The position numbers and the translations under genes were made by a program. Under the pieces are notes generated by a model, which saw only the letters and a list, made by a program, of their open reading frames with translations, made no database searches and had not been told where the DNA came from. Below, one piece after another: positions 22,101-32,782 of a DNA stretch of 64,000 nt (within the stretch, counting starts at the first letter, position 1; each line of letters begins with the position of its first letter). Source of the stretch: Bombyx mori (lineage: Eukaryota > Arthropoda > Insecta > Lepidoptera > Bombycidae); the NCBI RefSeq assembly GCF_030269925.1, contig NC_085127.1, forward strand, positions 1,371,501 through 1,435,500. The letters run 5' to 3'.

Positions 22101-23403
22101 TAGTCAGGTCATAAGTATTGTCACACAGTAAAAACTTTTCTTTTAGAATGCTGGCCACAAAAAAGTTTATTGAATTCGAATTTCGAATTGTTCATGAAAA
22201 TAAAAATAGTATACATTTAGAATTTTACTCATTTTTAAATATGGAGTGGACGCTTAAAGAAGACCGTGTTGCAGTTATTGCGTTGCATCGTTGCGGTTAC
22301 GCGCCAATTCAAATTTTTAACATATTGAAAAATTTGAATATAACCAAAAGATCCGTTTATCGTACCATCAAACGATACAATGAAGACTCTAGTGTAGATG
22401 ACAGGTCAAGAAGTGGCCGCCCTCGGTCTGTTAGGACTCCAGCAGTGATAAAAGCTGTGAAGGCGCGAATTCAAAGAAATCCCAAACGTAAGCAGAAACT
22501 GTTGGCCCTTCAGATGGGGTTAAGCAGAACCACGGTGAAAAGGGTGTTAAATGAAGACTTAGGGCTTCGGGCATATCCAAGAAAAACAGGACATCGTTTG
22601 AATGCTCGTCTAATGGACCTGAGACTAAAGAGATGCCGCGCTTTGTTGAAGCGGTACGTGGGAAAAAATATCGGGAAATTCTTTTTTCGGATGAAAAATT
22701 TTTTACCGTAGAAGAGAGCTACAACAAACAAAATGATAAGGTGTACGCACACAGTAGTGAAGAAGCGAGCAACCGTATTCCGCGTGTCCAACGAGGTCAT
22801 TTTCCATCCTCGCTCATGGTATGGTTGGGAGTTTCTTATTGGGGCTTAACAGAGGTACATTTTTGTGAGAAAGGTGTAAAAACGAATGCAGTTGTATATC
22901 AAAATACAGTCCTGACGAACCTTGTGGAACCTGTTTCTCATACCATGTTCATTAACAGGCACTGGGTATTCCAACAAGATTCGGCGCCAGCTCATAGAGC
23001 GAAGAGCACACAAGACTGGCTGGCGGCGCGTGAAATCGACTTCATCCGGCACGAAGACTAGCCCTCCTCCAGTCCAGATTTGAATCCGTTAGATTACAAG
23101 ATATGGCAACACTTGGAAGAAAAGGCGTGCTCAAAGCCTCATCCCAATTTGGAGTCACTCAAGACATCCTTGATTAAGGCAGCCGCCGAAATTGACATGG
23201 ACCTCGTTCGTGCTGCGATAGACGACTGGCCGCGCAGATTGAAGGCCTGTATTCAAAATCACGGAGGTCATTTTGAATAAACTTTAGTGTCATAAGAATC
23301 TATGTTTTGTTAAGTTCATTTTGGTATATGAATGGTTACATAATGAATAAACTTGTTTCAATTATTTTACATTAAACATGTGACAGAATTTATGACCTGA
23401 CTA
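22101..23403 (+). mobile_element. mariner element, maT (DD37D) type, inactivated
   Basis: Terminal inverted repeats TAGTCAGGTCATAA (22101) and TTATGACCTGACTA (to 23403) continue imperfectly to GTCAC/GTGAC, with TA at each outer edge. The 1.3-kb length and internal transposase remnant fit a mariner. The DD37D spacing puts it with Bmmar1-type maT elements first described in Bombyx. Confidence 0.9.
22241..23280 (+). pseudogene. maT-type mariner transposase with frameshift and nonsense codon
   Basis: The likely start is the ATG at 22241 (MEWTLKEDRVAVIALHRCGY); an earlier in-frame ATG exists at 22118. N-terminal helix-turn-helix segments (GYAPIQIFNILKNLN.., ..LALQMGLSRTTVKRVLNED) bind the inverted repeats. 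The catalytic residues are in ILFSDEKFF, VFQQDSAPAH and NPLDYKIW, with 37 residues between the second and third Asp, which defines DD37D. Two lesions are visible: a one-base deletion that fits the A6 run at 22663-22668 shifts the frame, and TAG at 23059-23061 replaces an expected Trp codon before the PSSSPDLNP motif. The C-terminus to the stop at 23280 is intact. Catalytic Asp codons are all present, so inactivation looks recent. Confidence 0.9.
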
Positions 23404-23616
23404 TGTAAAGTTTTCAAGTTACTCATTAAGAATTATTCACTTTTAGAGTATTGTGTTTTGTTCTCATCGACTTATGTTTTGAGTTTAATAAAGATTTGAA
23501 AATATGCTATTTTCTTATCACCTGCCACACCGAGATGTCAGTAAGGCTTTTTCACAAATCTTACAGAGTTACAGAGCTTTTTCACACTATGAAGTTTGAA
23601 GCGGATTTTTATTTAT

Positions 23617-23780
23617 CTTCTCAGTGGGTCGGGATTCTGATCCAGTGATCGATTCTGCCAAGCACTGCTCTTGCTAGGGCTGTGTTAGCAAATTCTCTCA
23701 GGTTAAGCCCGTGAGATCACCAACCCGTCAAGGCGTAGTTGAAATAGTCTCATAGGGCCTAGCGAAAAGGGGGGGGGGAA
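23617..23780 (+). repeat. 5'-truncated Jockey-clade LINE tail, diverged
   Basis: TCTCAGTGGGTCGGGATTCTG, TTCTGCCAAGCACTGCTCTT and the final AGGGCCTAGCGAAAAG correspond to the LINE 3' UTR. It is followed by a G run. Confidence 0.75.
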
Positions 23781-24418
23781 AGCAAACCTGGATATCCTTA
23801 GTCAAATGCGATAACGTAACACACAGAACTACACAGAAACATTTGCCGATTGAAAGCTCTATCTTTATCAAATTTGTTGTAGTTTCCGCGTATTGCATAT
23901 TATGTACGTGCGTCGGAAACACACTGATCTGGCGTGAACGTACAATATCCACTCCACATTAACCTGCTGATTTTCTTTCCAATTAGAATCTTAGAAAACT
24001 CTATAACTTGGTGCTTCAATCAGTAAAAATTATGAATCAAAGAAATTCTGTTCAATTATAAGCTCTTTAAATTCAACAACGAAATTAAGATTAGCAAACG
24101 AATTAAATAAAAACATTTACGAATCAAAAACGTATTAAAACAAAACATTTTTACATTTTTGTTGGTGACAGAAACGATTTGAGATACAAATGTGTTCATT
24201 TTACGAGCGTCGCGTGCATCTTAATCACATATTAACAATATAAAAGAGAATGAAACAGTTACCTAAGTTCAATCTATTTGACACTGATGTTAAACATTAT
24301 CCAATTGCTAAACCAAGCATAAGCTAAAGCATTAGCTAAGAAGAATCATACTTTAGTAAAAATGAAGAATATTAAACCACTTCGAAAAACATGTGTAACA
24401 TTGGACTAATTATTATTA
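23781..24418. other. AT-rich stretch
   Basis: Nothing recognised. Confidence 0.4.
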
Positions 24419-24587
24419 TTTTTTTTTTTGTAGCTTAGAAGGATGGACGCGTTCACAGCCCACCTGGTGCTAAGTGGTTACTGGAGCCCATAGACAACTA
24501 CAACGTAAATGCGCCACCCACCTTGAGAGCTCTAAGGTCTCAAGTATAGTTACAACGGCTGCCCCACCCTTCAAACCGAAACGCATT
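24419..24587 (-). repeat. Bm1-type SINE, 3' fragment
   Basis: It runs from poly(T)/TAGCTTAGAAGGATGGACG to CTTCAAACCGAAACGCATT. Confidence 0.85.
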
Positions 24588-25189
24588 GGCCTTTGGATCC
24601 GATGCTCCAAATCTCCACCTCCATGAGATCAAAAAATACAGTAAAGCAACCCACTAGGACTACGATTATCTCATAAATCTCTTTGGATTTTAGAACAAAG
24701 ACTTAGAATGTCACGCATATTAAACTCAATATCTTTATTATACTTTGAGCACATTTGACGTCACCGCCAACGAGCAAGCATAAACCTAAATTTAAATTTA
24801 AAAAAAAAACTGTTCTCATAACGAGATAATCAGTCAATGATTCATTAATTAAACTCGATTAACGCTGCAGTGATTTACACGTAAAGTTAATAATGTGTAT
24901 TTTAATAATTATACGACACAGGTTTACGAAATCGATTTTCGAAGCGTTCAATCGATTCGATCCAATCGATTAACATAAATAATGTTTTAATTTTGCATAA
25001 CGCTATTTCGCTATTCGTTTCCATTCAAAATAAATACCGTTTTTATTTATTTTTAAATTTTTAATTATCGATTTAATATTGACCAGTGGTATTTCATAAA
25101 GGATATCTAAATCATTAAAATATAAAGTTTATTTGTATCGAGATTTAGAGACCTGTGTACGAGTAAAGACAATAAGCTTTTGTTTTTTA
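24588..25189. other. AT-rich stretch
   Basis: No gene is visible. Repeated ATCGATT words occur at 24930-24970. Confidence 0.35.
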
Positions 25190-25500
25190 CTAGCTTTTTC
25201 CCGCGACTCCGTCCTTTGGCATAACGCTAAATTTTGCCCCACCACTTCATTTACGTAGAAAGTGAAGATAGTTTTTGAATTATAGAATGTTAAGGAGCTA
25301 TTTAAACCCCTATTTTGAAACGTTCTTTATTGGTGCTCCACTTGTATTGGCCTTACCGGAGCTTTATATAGCCTATAGCCTTCCTCAATAAATGGGCTAT
25401 CTAATACTGAAAGAATTTTTCAAATCGGACCAGCAGTTCCGCGTTCCAGATTAGCGCGTTCAAACAAACAAACCCTTCAGCTTTATAATATTAGTAAAGA
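25190..25500 (-). mobile_element. non-autonomous Helitron, 311 bp
   Basis: On the minus strand it starts TCTTTACTAATATTATAAAG preceded by A, and ends ..CGCGGGAAAAAGCTAG followed by T. This is the A|T insertion pattern with 5' TC and 3' CTRR. The internal GAACGCGCTAATCTGGAACG and the AATTCTTTCAGTATTAGATA region are typical of a very common lepidopteran Helitron as I remember it. No Rep/Hel coding capacity. Confidence 0.8.
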
Positions 25501-25559
25501 TAAACACGATATACTGGCTGTAAAACAAGTATTAGTTCTAATTTGAAACCTGTAATTTA

Positions 25560-25706
25560 GGGTTAGTTTGCTAGAAGGATGAACAGATGACCAATTCTGA
25601 TTCGCGGGGATCTGCTGGATGCAAGTAGCGCAGGACCGATCCTTGTGGCGAGGCTTGGGTGAGGCCTATGTCAGCAATGGACGTCTATGGGCTGATAGAA
25701 TAGAAT
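25560..25706 (+). pseudogene. RTE-like LINE C-terminal fragment
   Basis: The frame around 25615-25660 reads WMQVAQDRSLWRGLGEAYV, followed by AATGGACGTCTATGGGCTGA, the conserved end of an RTE-like LINE. A short minus-strand piece of the same tail lies at 39205-39275. Confidence 0.7.
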
Positions 25707-25759
25707 CGCTAAGAAGACGTTGACGACTAAACACCACAATAATGCCACCGTCAACATTG

Positions 25760-25844
25760 ACACATGAGGCTGGGCTCCGAGCTACATCGGAACATCAGCT
25801 TCTATAGGAGAACCCAATGGTCGTGGCGTGGGAGTCGCCGCTAG
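25760..25844 (+). repeat. 85-bp direct repeat, left copy
   Basis: ACACATGAGGCTGGGCTCCG..GAGTCGCCGCTAG; 81 of 85 bases match 26147-26231 by eye. It flanks the Bm1 copy at 25845-26146. Confidence 0.85.
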
Positions 25845-26146
25845 TGAAGGAATAACATCGTGTAATAAAAAGCAAACCTGCAAAATGATAATTTGCGTAA
25901 TTACTGGTGGTAGGACGTCTTGTGAGTCCGCATGGGTAGGTACCACCGCCCCGCCTATTTCTGCCATGAAGCAGTAATGCGTTTCGGTTCGAAGGATGGG
26001 GCAGCCGTTGTAACTATACTGAGACCTTAGAACTTATGTCTCGGGGTGTGTGGCGCATTTACGTTGTAGATGTCTATGGGTTTCAGTAACCACTTAACAC
26101 CAGGTGGACTGTGAGCTTGTCCACCCATCTAAGCAATAAAAAAAAA
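25845..26146 (+). repeat. Bm1-type SINE, 5'-truncated, between 85-bp repeats
   Basis: It starts TGAAGGAATAACATCGTGTA and ends CCACCCATCTAAGCAAT plus an A tail. It is exactly bounded by the two 85-bp repeats. Confidence 0.88.
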
Positions 26147-26231
26147 ACACATAAGGCTGGGCTCCGAGCTACATCGGAACATCAGCTTCTATAAGAGAAT
26201 CCAGTGGTCGTGGCGTGGGAGTCGCCGCTAG
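26147..26231 (+). repeat. 85-bp direct repeat, right copy
   Basis: ACACATAAGGCTGGGCTCCG..GAGTCGCCGCTAG; four substitutions from the left copy. Confidence 0.85.
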
Positions 26232-26670
26232 CGATCCGGCATCCAGTGAGGTAGCTCTGTGCTGAGCGTACCTTACCCCATCTGCCTTAGCTGAGTTGCG
26301 TCACATTCCATATCCGAACGAAGGTGTTTGAGGGATTAATAACCCTCCCAATGAGACCACGCAATAACTCCACGTCAAAAAAAAAGTGCACTGATACGAA
26401 CCCAAATAAACACAGTAAAATCATTAGAGCGTGAATAGACGACTCACAATGAATCACTTGCAGTTGCTTGTTGCTAAACGCGCGTTTATCATTGCATTGT
26501 GAATGGACAGTATCATATCTGTTACATACTTTTTTAACGGTACTTTTTTTTTATTAAAAAAAAAATTGTTTCCGACCATTGGCGACTGAGCCTTTTGGCC
26601 ATTTTTGTTTTTTACATTAAGTAATCCTCTCAGTGAAACAATGGGAAATCACTAACACTGTAATAAAAGT

Positions 26671-26875
26671 GACCACCGCCCTGCCTATTTCTGCCGTGAA
26701 GCAGTAATGCGTTTCGGTTTGAAGGGTGGGGTAGCCGTTGTAACTATACTGAGATCTTAGAACTTATATCTCAAGGTGGGTGGCGCATTTACGTTGTAGA
26801 TGTCCATGGGCTCCAGTAACCACTTAACATCAGGTGGGCTGTGAGCTCGTCCACCCATCTAAGCAATAAAAAAAA
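26671..26875 (+). repeat. Bm1-type SINE, 5'-truncated
   Basis: It runs from GACCACCGCCCTGCCTATTT to CACCCATCTAAGCAATAAAA. Confidence 0.87.
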
Positions 26876-27716
26876 TTAAAAAAAAAACACAACGGACCAA
26901 GCCATCGCTTTTGTTCTATTTCATAATAACTATCCAAATACTACTCTGAACAATCCACCTTTATGAAGAATTTAATCTGAATGGACAGGATCTGCCTTCG
27001 CGTTCCCGCCAAACGTATTCTGATAGACGAACAAACATAAAACCATAGATTATCACAATATTGGAAAACACTACAAAGTTTAACGACATTAAACCGGCAT
27101 CAGATTATTGATTTAAAACTATAAAATCGCTATAAAATTATATCGAACGAATCGTTATTCAGGTCAATGTTTTATTTGTAAATATTATTATATTTATCTC
27201 TAAACGTATAATTTAAATTATTATTTTAGTTATGAAAAAATATATATAAAAGAATTTATACTGGTTTACGAACGCAAACATTTTCTTGTGCCTATTAAAA
27301 AAGTAATCGGTTTTGAGTTGATAGGCGACCTCGTTTTGGGTTCACTACTATTTCCGTCGGGAATCCTTCTCGTGGTCTATTGTGAAAGGTATGACGGTCT
27401 TTTTAGGGCGGCCGTTCTTTGCAAGTCTCAAAACGCACCTGACTCAGCTTTTGGTGGGTTGGACCCACAGCAGACACCCTATCTTCTCCAAGAAATCCCT
27501 GGGCCTCTACGTAGCTGAGTGAGACCACTCTCGCTCTTAGCCGATAGGTAGATGTACAGGATCGTCACCTCATGTATGCTGATGATATTTTGAAATCTAA
27601 CGTTAAGCTATCATTCGCACATTGCCGCCACTGCCATGGTACTACGAAAAAAATCCCTATTTTACGTGCAATGTACGTATCTAATGACATACTATCTGGC
27701 AATTTGAACTAACCTA
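26876..27716. other. unannotated stretch
   Basis: An open frame at 27288-27518 (76 codons) has no recognisable motif and an unusual hydrophobic start. It may be chance or a remnant of an unrecognised repeat. Confidence 0.3.
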
Positions 27717-28137
27717 TAGACACAGCCTGCTGAATTTCTCACCGGATCTTCTCAATGGGTCGTGATTCCGATCCGATGGTAGATTCTGTGGAGCATTGCT
27801 CTTGCTAGGGCTACCATTAGTAACGCGACCTTTTTTTTTCTACTAATAAACTACTTTTCTACAGCAAAATACTTTAGTATGTATTTTGTAATACAATAAG
27901 GATTTGGGATAAGTAAGTATTCGGTAAGTTTCTAATAAACACATGGACAACAGATAAATGAAAGCGGGACATTTTTGTTCACGTTGGGGACAGCGGGACA
28001 ATCCCGCCCAAAGCGGGACGTATGGTCACATTAAGTATTAGTTAATTCTTTCAGGTTGAACCCGTGAGCTCCTCTACCCATCCGGGCGTAGTTGGAATAC
28101 CTTCTTAGGCTACCAGTTAATAGGTAGGCGAAAAAAA
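27717..28137 (+). repeat. Jockey-clade LINE tail split by about 205 bp
   Basis: 27717-27833 (GACACAGCCTGCTGAATTTC..CTTGCTAGGGCTACC) and 28040-28137 (TTCAGGTTGAACCCGTGAGC..TTAATAGGTAGGCG) are consecutive parts of the LINE 3' UTR. The insert between them has GCGGGACAATCCCGCCCAAA near its right end, a partial inverted motif, and may be a small unidentified element. Confidence 0.7.
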
Positions 28138-28154
28138 CAGCTTACGAGCTATAT

Positions 28155-28595
28155 GAAGTCGTCGTGGCCTAAAGGATAAGACGTCCGGTGCATTCGTGTT
28201 GAAGCGATGCACCGGTGTTCGAATCCCGCAGGCGGGTACCAATTTTTCTAATGAAATATGTACTCAACAAATGTTCACGATTCACTTCCCCGGTGAAGGA
28301 ATAACATCGTGTAATAAAAATCAAACCCGCAAAATTATAATTTGCGTAATTACTGGTGGTAGGACTTCTTGTGAGTCCGCGCGGATAGGTACCACCGCCC
28401 TGCTTATTTCTGCCGTGAAGCAGTAATGCGTTTCGGTTTGAAGGGTGGGGCAGCCGCTGTAACTATACTGAGACTTTAGAACTTGTATCTCAAGGTGGGT
28501 GGCGCGTCTACGTTGTAGATGTCTATGGGCTCCAGTAACCACTTAACATCAGGTGGGCTGTGAGTTCGTCCACCCATCTAAGTAATAAAAAAAAA
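28155..28595 (+). repeat. Bm1-type SINE, full length
   Basis: The head GAAGTCGTCGTGGCCTAAAG is followed by a B-box-like GGTGTTCGAATCCC, the complete body, CACCCATCTAAGTAAT and an A tail. About 440 bp. Confidence 0.93.
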
Positions 28596-29091
28596 GTCCC
28601 AAATTAGTGTTCATACTATCACATTTCTCGTCCATTAGTGTTCTGGTAATATTTAATTAACTACTACTGGTAACTTTAAACATTTTTAATTCGTTAAAAA
28701 ACAACACAATGACCCGCTATAATTGTTTGGCTCGCGCGTTTCACAATTCTTTTTAATTTAGATTACGTTGCAATAGTACTAACATCCGATTGATGGATTT
28801 GGGTCGCATACAGTTTCGTGTCAGGCCCGATTCAGTCAAAACACGAATCACAAAACTAAACCTAAAATACATTTCAGTTTTACATTAAGAACGGTGTATG
28901 AAATAAAATGAATGAAATCCCGTGGTTTTTGTTACGACAGTTTATTTTTTAGTTGTACAATAATTTATTTAGAGATTTTTAGTTTTGTATTTTTGATAAA
29001 TAAAATAAAGTACGTAAATATGAAGCAAGAAAGTCGGTTAAATTAAATGAAGTAGGTAGGGTAAAGAAGCGGGGATTTTCCCCTCGTTTTT
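28596..29091. other. AT-rich stretch
   Basis: Nothing recognised, although 28604-28665 repeats wording seen at 16380-16470 (GTGTTCATACTATCACATT..), indicating a shared unidentified repeat. Confidence 0.35.
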
Positions 29092-29875
29092 TTAAGGGAT
29101 TTTATGACCTAGTAACTAAGACCTTTAAGTCATGTCTTATTTTAATTTACATTCTTATTTTTATGGAAAATGATAATATGGAGTGAAATGAATATGATTA
29201 ATTTGAGACATTAATCAACTGGGATGAAATTAAATTAAATGAGATGATATGGGATGAAATATAATCTCAGTAAAATGGTGGTAATTTTCTGAGATATTTT
29301 CCGTGAACTTTTTGGAGGATCACGAAAAGTTACGTTCAGCGGCTTTGTTTCATTTTCCCACATTTGTGCACTTTCACAGATATTAAACAGTTAAAAAATC
29401 ACCGTTACAACACATTTAAACCTGAAGAAACACTAAATAGACAAAATAAAACAAATCGCACACTTCACTCCTCGTGTTCCCGCCAATAAGTCCTTTTCCT
29501 TCATTTTTTAAGGGATTTTATGACCTGGTAACAAAGACCTTTAAGCCATGTCTTATTTTAATTTATATTCTTATTTTTATGAAAAATGATAATATGGAGA
29601 TAAATGAAATTAAATGAAGATTATTAATTTGAGACATTAATCAACTAGGATGAAATTAAATGAAATGAGACGATATGGGATGAAATATAATCTCAGTAAA
29701 ATGGTGGTCATTTACTGAGATTTTTTCAGTGGACTTTTTGGAGGAGCCCGAGAAGTTACGTCCAGCGGCTTTGTTTCATTTTCCCACTTTTGTGCACTTT
29801 CACAGATATTAAACAGTTAATAAACCACCGTTACAACACATTTAAACCTGCAGAAACACAAAATAGACAAAAAAA
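29092..29875. repeat. two diverged tandem copies of a 412-bp unit
   Basis: GGGATTTTATGACCTAGTAA at about 29098 and GGGATTTTATGACCTGGTAA at about 29513 start parallel stretches of about 360 bp sharing ACCTTTAAG, AATGATAATATGGAG, GAGACATTAATCAACT, TTACGT(T/C)CAGCGGCTTTG and CACCGTTACAACACATTTAA. Confidence 0.8.
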
Positions 29876-29876
29876 A

Positions 29877-30550
29877 ATGTGTGCGTGTACTAGTGTACAC
29901 ACGTAAGAAGTGAAACTTCTTTATGGCCTTATTTTTCGAAAAATGATCTACATGCAACTTTCTAGAAATTGGTTAAATAAAGTTAAATTAGATAAAGTTT
30001 AAACAAAAGGATTTTATTATCATAGACATGAATACAAAAAAGTTAAATTAGATAAAGTTTAAACAAAAGGATTTTATTATCATAGACATGAATACAAAAA
30101 AGATGGCGCGTAACGGAAAAATGTGACGCGTAACCGAAAAATGTGACGGTAAATTTTTTTCCAACGCCGATAAAGAAGTTTCACTTCAAAAAAACAAATC
30201 ACACACTTCACTCCTCGTGTTCCAGCCAAAAAAAATGTGTGCGTGTACTAGTGTACACACGTAAGAAGTGAAACTTGTTTATGGCCTTATTTTTCGAAAA
30301 ATGATCTACATGCAAGTTTCTAGAAATTGGTTAAATAAAGTTAAATTAGATAAAGTTTAAACAAAAGGATTTTATTATCATAGACATGAATACAAAAAAG
30401 TTAAATTAGATAAAGTTTAAACAAAAGGATTTTATTATCATAGACATGAATACAAAACAGATGGCGCGTAACGGAAAAAAGTGACGCGTAACCGAAAAAT
30501 GTGACGGTAAATTTTTTTCCAACGCCGATAAGGAAGTTTCACTTCAAAAA
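29877..30550. repeat. two tandem copies of a MITE, each with an internal exact 60-bp duplication
   Basis: The unit starts AATGTGTGCGTGTACTAGTG..GAAGTGAAACTT and ends GAAGTTTCACTTC (first about 29877-30193, second about 30234-30546, offset 358 bp). Inside each, a 60-bp block AGTTAAATTAGATAAAGTTT.. is repeated back-to-back (29981-30040 and 30041-30100 identical; 30339-30398 and 30399-30458). The two units share a linker CACACTTCACTCCTCGTGTT. Confidence 0.8.
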
Positions 30551-31232
30551 TCCTTTTCCCTCGTAATTTTTTTAAGACAGATTATATTTAAATTACAGAG
30601 TAGTAAGCTTAATATAGATTATAGACGACACGCAGATACGGCAAAGGCGTTAACAAACGGCTCGCACGCGAATTCATTGCTCTTTAAAATCAAACACGAA
30701 ATTCGATAACATCGTCTGATATAATCATGTTGTACTTTGTTATTGATATATTTATTATAATTATATTATAATTATCAACTAAAGCCAGTGTTTCCTTTTA
30801 ATACAGACTTTTATCATTATTGCATGGGTATTTTGATAAGATTTTTATCGATTGCATTCCATTATACGAGATCTTGTTTTTATTAGACGGATAAAAAAAT
30901 AACAATGAAATCCAATTAATGAATTTTGTTTTTGTTTTTAATAACCTCAAACGTTTTATCGTTCGATGTTATTAATTTTATTTGTGTAGATCAAAACAAT
31001 CCCATAAAAATGATAGAATGAGTCGCATAAGTTTTTTTAATTTATGTTCGTGACTGAGAGATATGAGACTGAATCGACGTATTGACTTATATGTAGACAT
31101 GCCAGGACTCAAATCCGGGAACTAGGCTATCAGTGTCCAATACTATATGAGCAAAACCGCTCCTAGCATGCGTTCTAGAACCACTTACACAACACAAGAT
31201 CGAATCAAATTTTATAATATCCAAAAAAAATT
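30551..31232. other. AT-rich stretch
   Basis: Nothing recognised. Confidence 0.4.
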
Positions 31233-31606
31233 GAAGTCGTCATGATCTGCTAGATAAGACGTCCAGTGCATTCGTATCTAGCGATGCAACGCAGGCGGGT
31301 TTAGAATTTTCTGATGAAATAGGTACTTAACAAATATTACGATAGACTTCCACGGTGAAGGAATAACGTGTAACGGGTAATAAAAATCAAACCCGCAAAA
31401 ATTATAATTTGCGTAATCACTGGTAGGACGTCTTTTGAGCCTGCGCGGGTAGGTACCGCCCTGCCTGTTTCTGTATTGTAACTATACTTGAGACCTTAGA
31501 ACTGATATCTCAAGACGCATTTACGTCGTAGATGTGTATGGGCTCCAGTAGCCACTTAAAACCAGGTGGGCTCTGAGCTCGTCCACCCATCTAAGCAATA
31601 CAAAAA
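31233..31606 (+). repeat. Bm1-type SINE, diverged with deletions
   Basis: Head GAAGTCGTCATGATCTGCTA and tail CCACCCATCTAAGCAAT are present. Deletions remove parts of the B-box region and the central body. Confidence 0.8.
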
Positions 31607-31635
31607 GTGATTGATTGAAAATGATTATTTTCCAC

Positions 31636-31970
31636 CTGATGGTTGTTGTCTAGAAGAGATAACTCTTAGCGATAAGACTGAAAATTGTATTTTTTGTATT
31701 TAATGTATCGCATTGTTTATTTTGTTGGTCTACAATAAAGAATACTCTTTCTCTCCCTCTCTCTCTCCCTCTTTCTCTCTCCCTCTTTCTCTCTCCCTCT
31801 CTCTCTCTCCCTCTCTCCCTCCCTCGCTCTCATTCTCTCCCTCCCCCTCTCTCTCCCCCTCTCCCTCTCTCTCCCTCCCCCTCTCTCTCCCCCTCTCCCT
31901 CCCCCTCTCCCTCCCCCTCTCTCTCCCCTTCCCCTCACTCCATCTCTCCCTCTCTCTTCAATTGAAGTTA
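31636..31970 (+). repeat. LINE-like 3' end with terminal CT microsatellite
   Basis: CACCTGATGGTTGTTGTC..GCGATAAGACTG..AATGTATCGCATTGTTTATT..CTACAATAAAGAATACT runs straight into a (CCCTCT/CTCT)n tract at 31746-31960. The same sequence followed by (CT)n occurs at 62647-62788, so the microsatellite is part of the element's 3' end. Confidence 0.7.
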
Positions 31971-32114
31971 TACATAAAAACTTGTGACATCCTGCAATCA
32001 AACGACTACTTATTTACGACTTATTTCTCTTAGTTTTGAAAACCATACGCTCTGCACTAGGCTCCTCTTGTAAATAATAATGATTTATTGATGTGCGTGT
32101 TCTCGATGTTCCAG

Positions 32115-32203
32115 GTGCTGTGTGGTGCAGTGGCGGACGCTGGCGACGAGATCGCAAACGTGAGCCGCGTGCGCCGAGCACCTCACATCTCGCACCGCAT
32201 CAC
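32115..32203 (+). CDS. Spaetzle-like growth factor, exon with furin-type site
   Basis: An 89-nt exon is bounded by TTCCAG| and |GTTAGT. Read from phase 0 it gives VLCGAVADAGDEIANVSRVR then RAPHISHRI plus two bases. It contains a possible N-glycosylation site (NVS) and the dibasic cleavage motif RVRR followed by AP, as expected between the prodomain and the cystine-knot domain of Spaetzle-type ligands. The two leftover bases fit exactly the one-base start of the exon at 35388, which is the main reason to pair them. Earlier exons (signal peptide, most of the prodomain) are not identified; they may lie left of this exon or outside the window. The exon was too short to show as a simple open frame. 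Confidence 0.65.
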
Positions 32204-32643
32204 GTTAGTCCAAACTTTTTAAGCTATTGCATATAGCTTCTATCGCGGGCCTTGAGCGCGGCGATTGAATTAAGAAATTCCGTAACGAAAATAACCTGAC
32301 ACCCCCACTACGCATACTATGTAGCTCGCGTTCAACACATTCACACGATGCGCTTGTGTAGTGCTTGTGAATAAGCGCGTGGCGTGACGTCACAGTGCAT
32401 GCGCATCATAAAAAGTCTGCCCATCTCTCCCTCACGCGGTCTAGGTTATGAGTGTGAAGGGGGCAGTTAATGTTTTGCTTTTGTTAATGTTTATAAATGT
32501 AGCGTGGTCTTATTTTATTGTTGTTTTAATATTAAATTATTATTGTCGGTTTATAATTGCATAAGTTGATAAAAAATGCTATGCAATAGCTTTACCGCAG
32601 TGCCACACGTGTTTTTTAATTACATAACGATATGGAATATTTT

Positions 32644-32782
32644 GAAGCCATCGTGGCCTAAAGGATAAGACGTCCGGTGCATTCGTATCTAGTGATGCAC
32701 CGGTGTTCGAATCCGGCAGGCGGGTACCAATTTTTCTAATGAAATATGTACTTAGCAAATGTTCACCATCGGCCATGGTGAA
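32644..32782 (+). repeat. Bm1-type SINE, 5' half (split by a LINE)
   Basis: GAAGCCATCGTGGCCTAAAG through GGTGTTCGAATCC to AAATGTTCACC..GGTGAA. It continues at 34207 after a nested LINE. GGTGAA is present on both sides (32777-32782, 34207-34212). Confidence 0.85.

Noticed and set aside
27288..27518. 76-codon plus-strand frame with a hydrophobic start
   Set aside because: It might be a secreted peptide by composition, but it has no family match, no splice or poly(A) context, and a neighbouring LINE tail. Evidence is insufficient.
28321..28542. Short ORFs such as MVTGAHRHLQR.. inside Bm1 copies (also 5936, 9378, 34236)
   Set aside because: They recur because the SINE recurs. SINEs are Pol III derived and non-coding.
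31713..32033. Open frames on both strands through the CT-rich tract (Leu/Ser/Pro and Arg/Glu/Gly repeats)
   Set aside because: They are translations of a simple repeat with no start context, splice sites or domain.
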